Assembly: GCF_000494755.1 (NCBI RefSeq)
Contig: NC_022657.1
Span: forward strand, 3,200,001 to 3,264,000
From: Amorphoplanes friuliensis DSM 7358
GTDB taxonomy: Bacteria; Actinomycetota; Actinomycetes; Mycobacteriales; Micromonosporaceae
Direction of reading: 5' to 3'
Length of the DNA stretch: 64,000 nucleotides
Shown here: positions 63,801-64,000 of the stretch, piece by piece
Position numbering within the stretch: the first letter of the stretch is position 1
How the letters are laid out: every line of letters starts with the position of its first letter
The notes under the pieces: generated by a model
Database searches by the model: none
What the model saw: the letters and a program-made list of their open reading frames with translations, nothing else
What the model was told of the DNA's origin: nothing
Program-made: the position numbers and the translations under genes

Positions 63801-64000
63801 GCAACCGGGCACGGCTGGCGGTCACACCCGACCTGAACCGCTGGTACCACCTGACCGGCGTCCGCGACCACACCAGCGGCGAGGTCCGGCTCTACGTCGA
63901 CGGTCAGCGCGCAGCCGCTGTCCCGGCTGGCCCGGACGTCATCAGCACCGGCCCGCTGTCGATCGGCCGCGCCAAGTACGCCGGTAACCGGACCGACTAC
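60893..64000 (+). CDS. Secreted GH2-family glycosidase with PA14 and LamG-like domains, partial at the right edge
   Basis: At least 1036 residues, with the C-terminus beyond the window. Signal peptide (1-27), PA14 domain (about 43-185), a linking sandwich (about 190-300), then GH2: sugar-binding jelly roll (about 320-470), immunoglobulin-like domain (about 475-575) and TIM barrel (about 580-850), with likely acid/base Glu686 in FNEGWGE and nucleophile candidate Glu756 in DGEHGG. A LamG-like sandwich begins at about 865. GH2 members cleave beta-galactosides, beta-glucuronides or beta-mannosides; the substrate cannot be fixed here. ATG at 60893 follows AAAGGAA. Confidence 0.9.
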   Translation, partial: MPRTPLRPLLLAVLLVVSVLSAPAGAASARERAPEAAATVHGLKGEYFRMSAPGARDFAELGGIVLDPNIDLPGLAGTFESLTGRTEHTTARWTGKITAPATGDYTFSMIGDNGFRFLVDDQPVIDHWVPDWDVEQTSAPVHLVAGEAHTVRIEMFQDIGGANLFLRWAGAGLAKQLVPESAFTPPDGFQVFPVGLTVGADGKTLTADFDAKVDDLGQLASHLVVEVDTTPFPIKSVRLDRRDTTKVVVTLGEFVQKGQRVRVNYDGTGGLVVGGETVPQVVRSATNNSTHRLTTPFGDKVNPRHPLPEYPRPQLVRQDWLNLNGPWEFAGAEAGEQPVFGKKLGERITVPYPVESQLSGIERREDHMFYRKLVSVPKGWGGKRVKLNFGAVDYQAKVWVNGKLVTEHTGGYTAFTADITDALTRRGQQEIIVGVTDVTGPNQPKGKQSLNPGGIVYEPSSGIWQTVWLEPVATASIDQVVSTPDVATGSVVVQVKSASTSRVTVTALDKKGKKAGTVTGAANTDLRLKIANPHLWSPDDPYLYDLDVKLGSDRARSYFGLRSVAVQKVGGFPKLVLNGKPIFSLATLDQGFWPDGLYTQPSDAALKFDLVETKKLGFNAVRKHIKVESARWYRHADELGLLVWQDFVSADIDSPAGQQAWLSQGQEMMKQLHSYPSIIGWVVFNEGWGEWNREETGRIAEQLKGEDPSRILNAHSGVNCCSSKGDSGKGDVIDHHDYVNNDPAYPDATRIAMDGEHGGFTLRTPGHMWPGPPAAIYSGVADKAALTAKYVDNTERFYLEAAGAELSGSVYTQITDLETELNGLWTYDRREIKVDPAPVRAINAKVIAAGAAAGADASFPGRGDWSLDEGTGTKAADSSGSGADLTLAGNTAWAPGAKGSALKFDGDGDSADTAAPVLDTTKDYTVSAWVTLDKLPGNYASVVSQDGRATENPFYLQYGQGAFAFSTPGGNRARLAVTPDLNRWYHLTGVRDHTSGEVRLYVDGQRAAAVPAGPDVISTGPLSIGRAKYAGNRTDY

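Noticed and set aside
60923..63871. 982-codon open frame on the minus strand
   Set aside because: Antisense to the GH2 gene, which has clear catalytic motifs.

Overview
The window is high-GC actinobacterial DNA. Gene style, many CBM2 enzymes, GTG starts, leaderless promoters and many ECF and one-component regulators point to a soil mycelial actinomycete, most likely Micromonosporaceae (Actinoplanes-like); this is inference, as no rRNA or marker gene is present. No tRNA, rRNA, IS element, prophage or CRISPR array was seen. The two end genes run off the window.

Layout. 1-6.4 kb: BTAD/AAA regulator (partial), a TPR protein, AraC regulator, HSL-type esterase, and an SDR with its XRE/MmyB-type regulator. 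6.5-12.7 kb: a minus-strand arabinoxylan operon (GH10-CBM2 xylanase, CBM2-GH43, CBM2-GH62, CE1-type esterase-CBM2). 12.9-17.9 kb: two paralogous membrane sigma factors (ECF sigma, zinc anti-sigma-like motif, membrane segments, AbfB/CBM42 arabinose-binding domain) flanking a secreted RCC1-repeat protein; then a convergent Ser/Thr kinase. 19.6-30 kb: a galactoside locus, with a minus-strand operon (two permeases, binding protein, GH36 alpha-galactosidase, ROK regulator) divergent from two secreted DUF4832-like proteins and galT. 30-33.4 kb: a five-domain secreted protein. 33.7-41 kb: EAL/HDOD protein, an NADP-binding reductase-like gene, small hypotheticals, and a MarR locus (MBL hydrolase, CMD protein, Kelch protein, MarR, epoxide hydrolase). 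41-51 kb: hypotheticals, a two-component system divergent from an ABC exporter. 51-60.8 kb: ECF42-type sigma with YCII partner, nucleoside hydrolase, SDR, AKR, zinc ADH, HxlR pair, TetR and a second ABC exporter. 60.9 kb to the end: a PA14-GH2-LamG glycosidase, cut by the window edge.

The most striking part is 6.5-17.9 kb. Sigma factors that appear to carry their own arabinose sensor lie beside enzymes that strip arabinose from xylan. The xylanase promoter and the RCC1 promoter share a 26-bp element (22 of 26 bases) followed about 20 bp later by a LacI-type palindrome, so the RCC1 protein probably belongs to the same regulon. The two sigma genes share a different upstream motif. Together this looks like a one-protein arabinoxylan sensing and response circuit.
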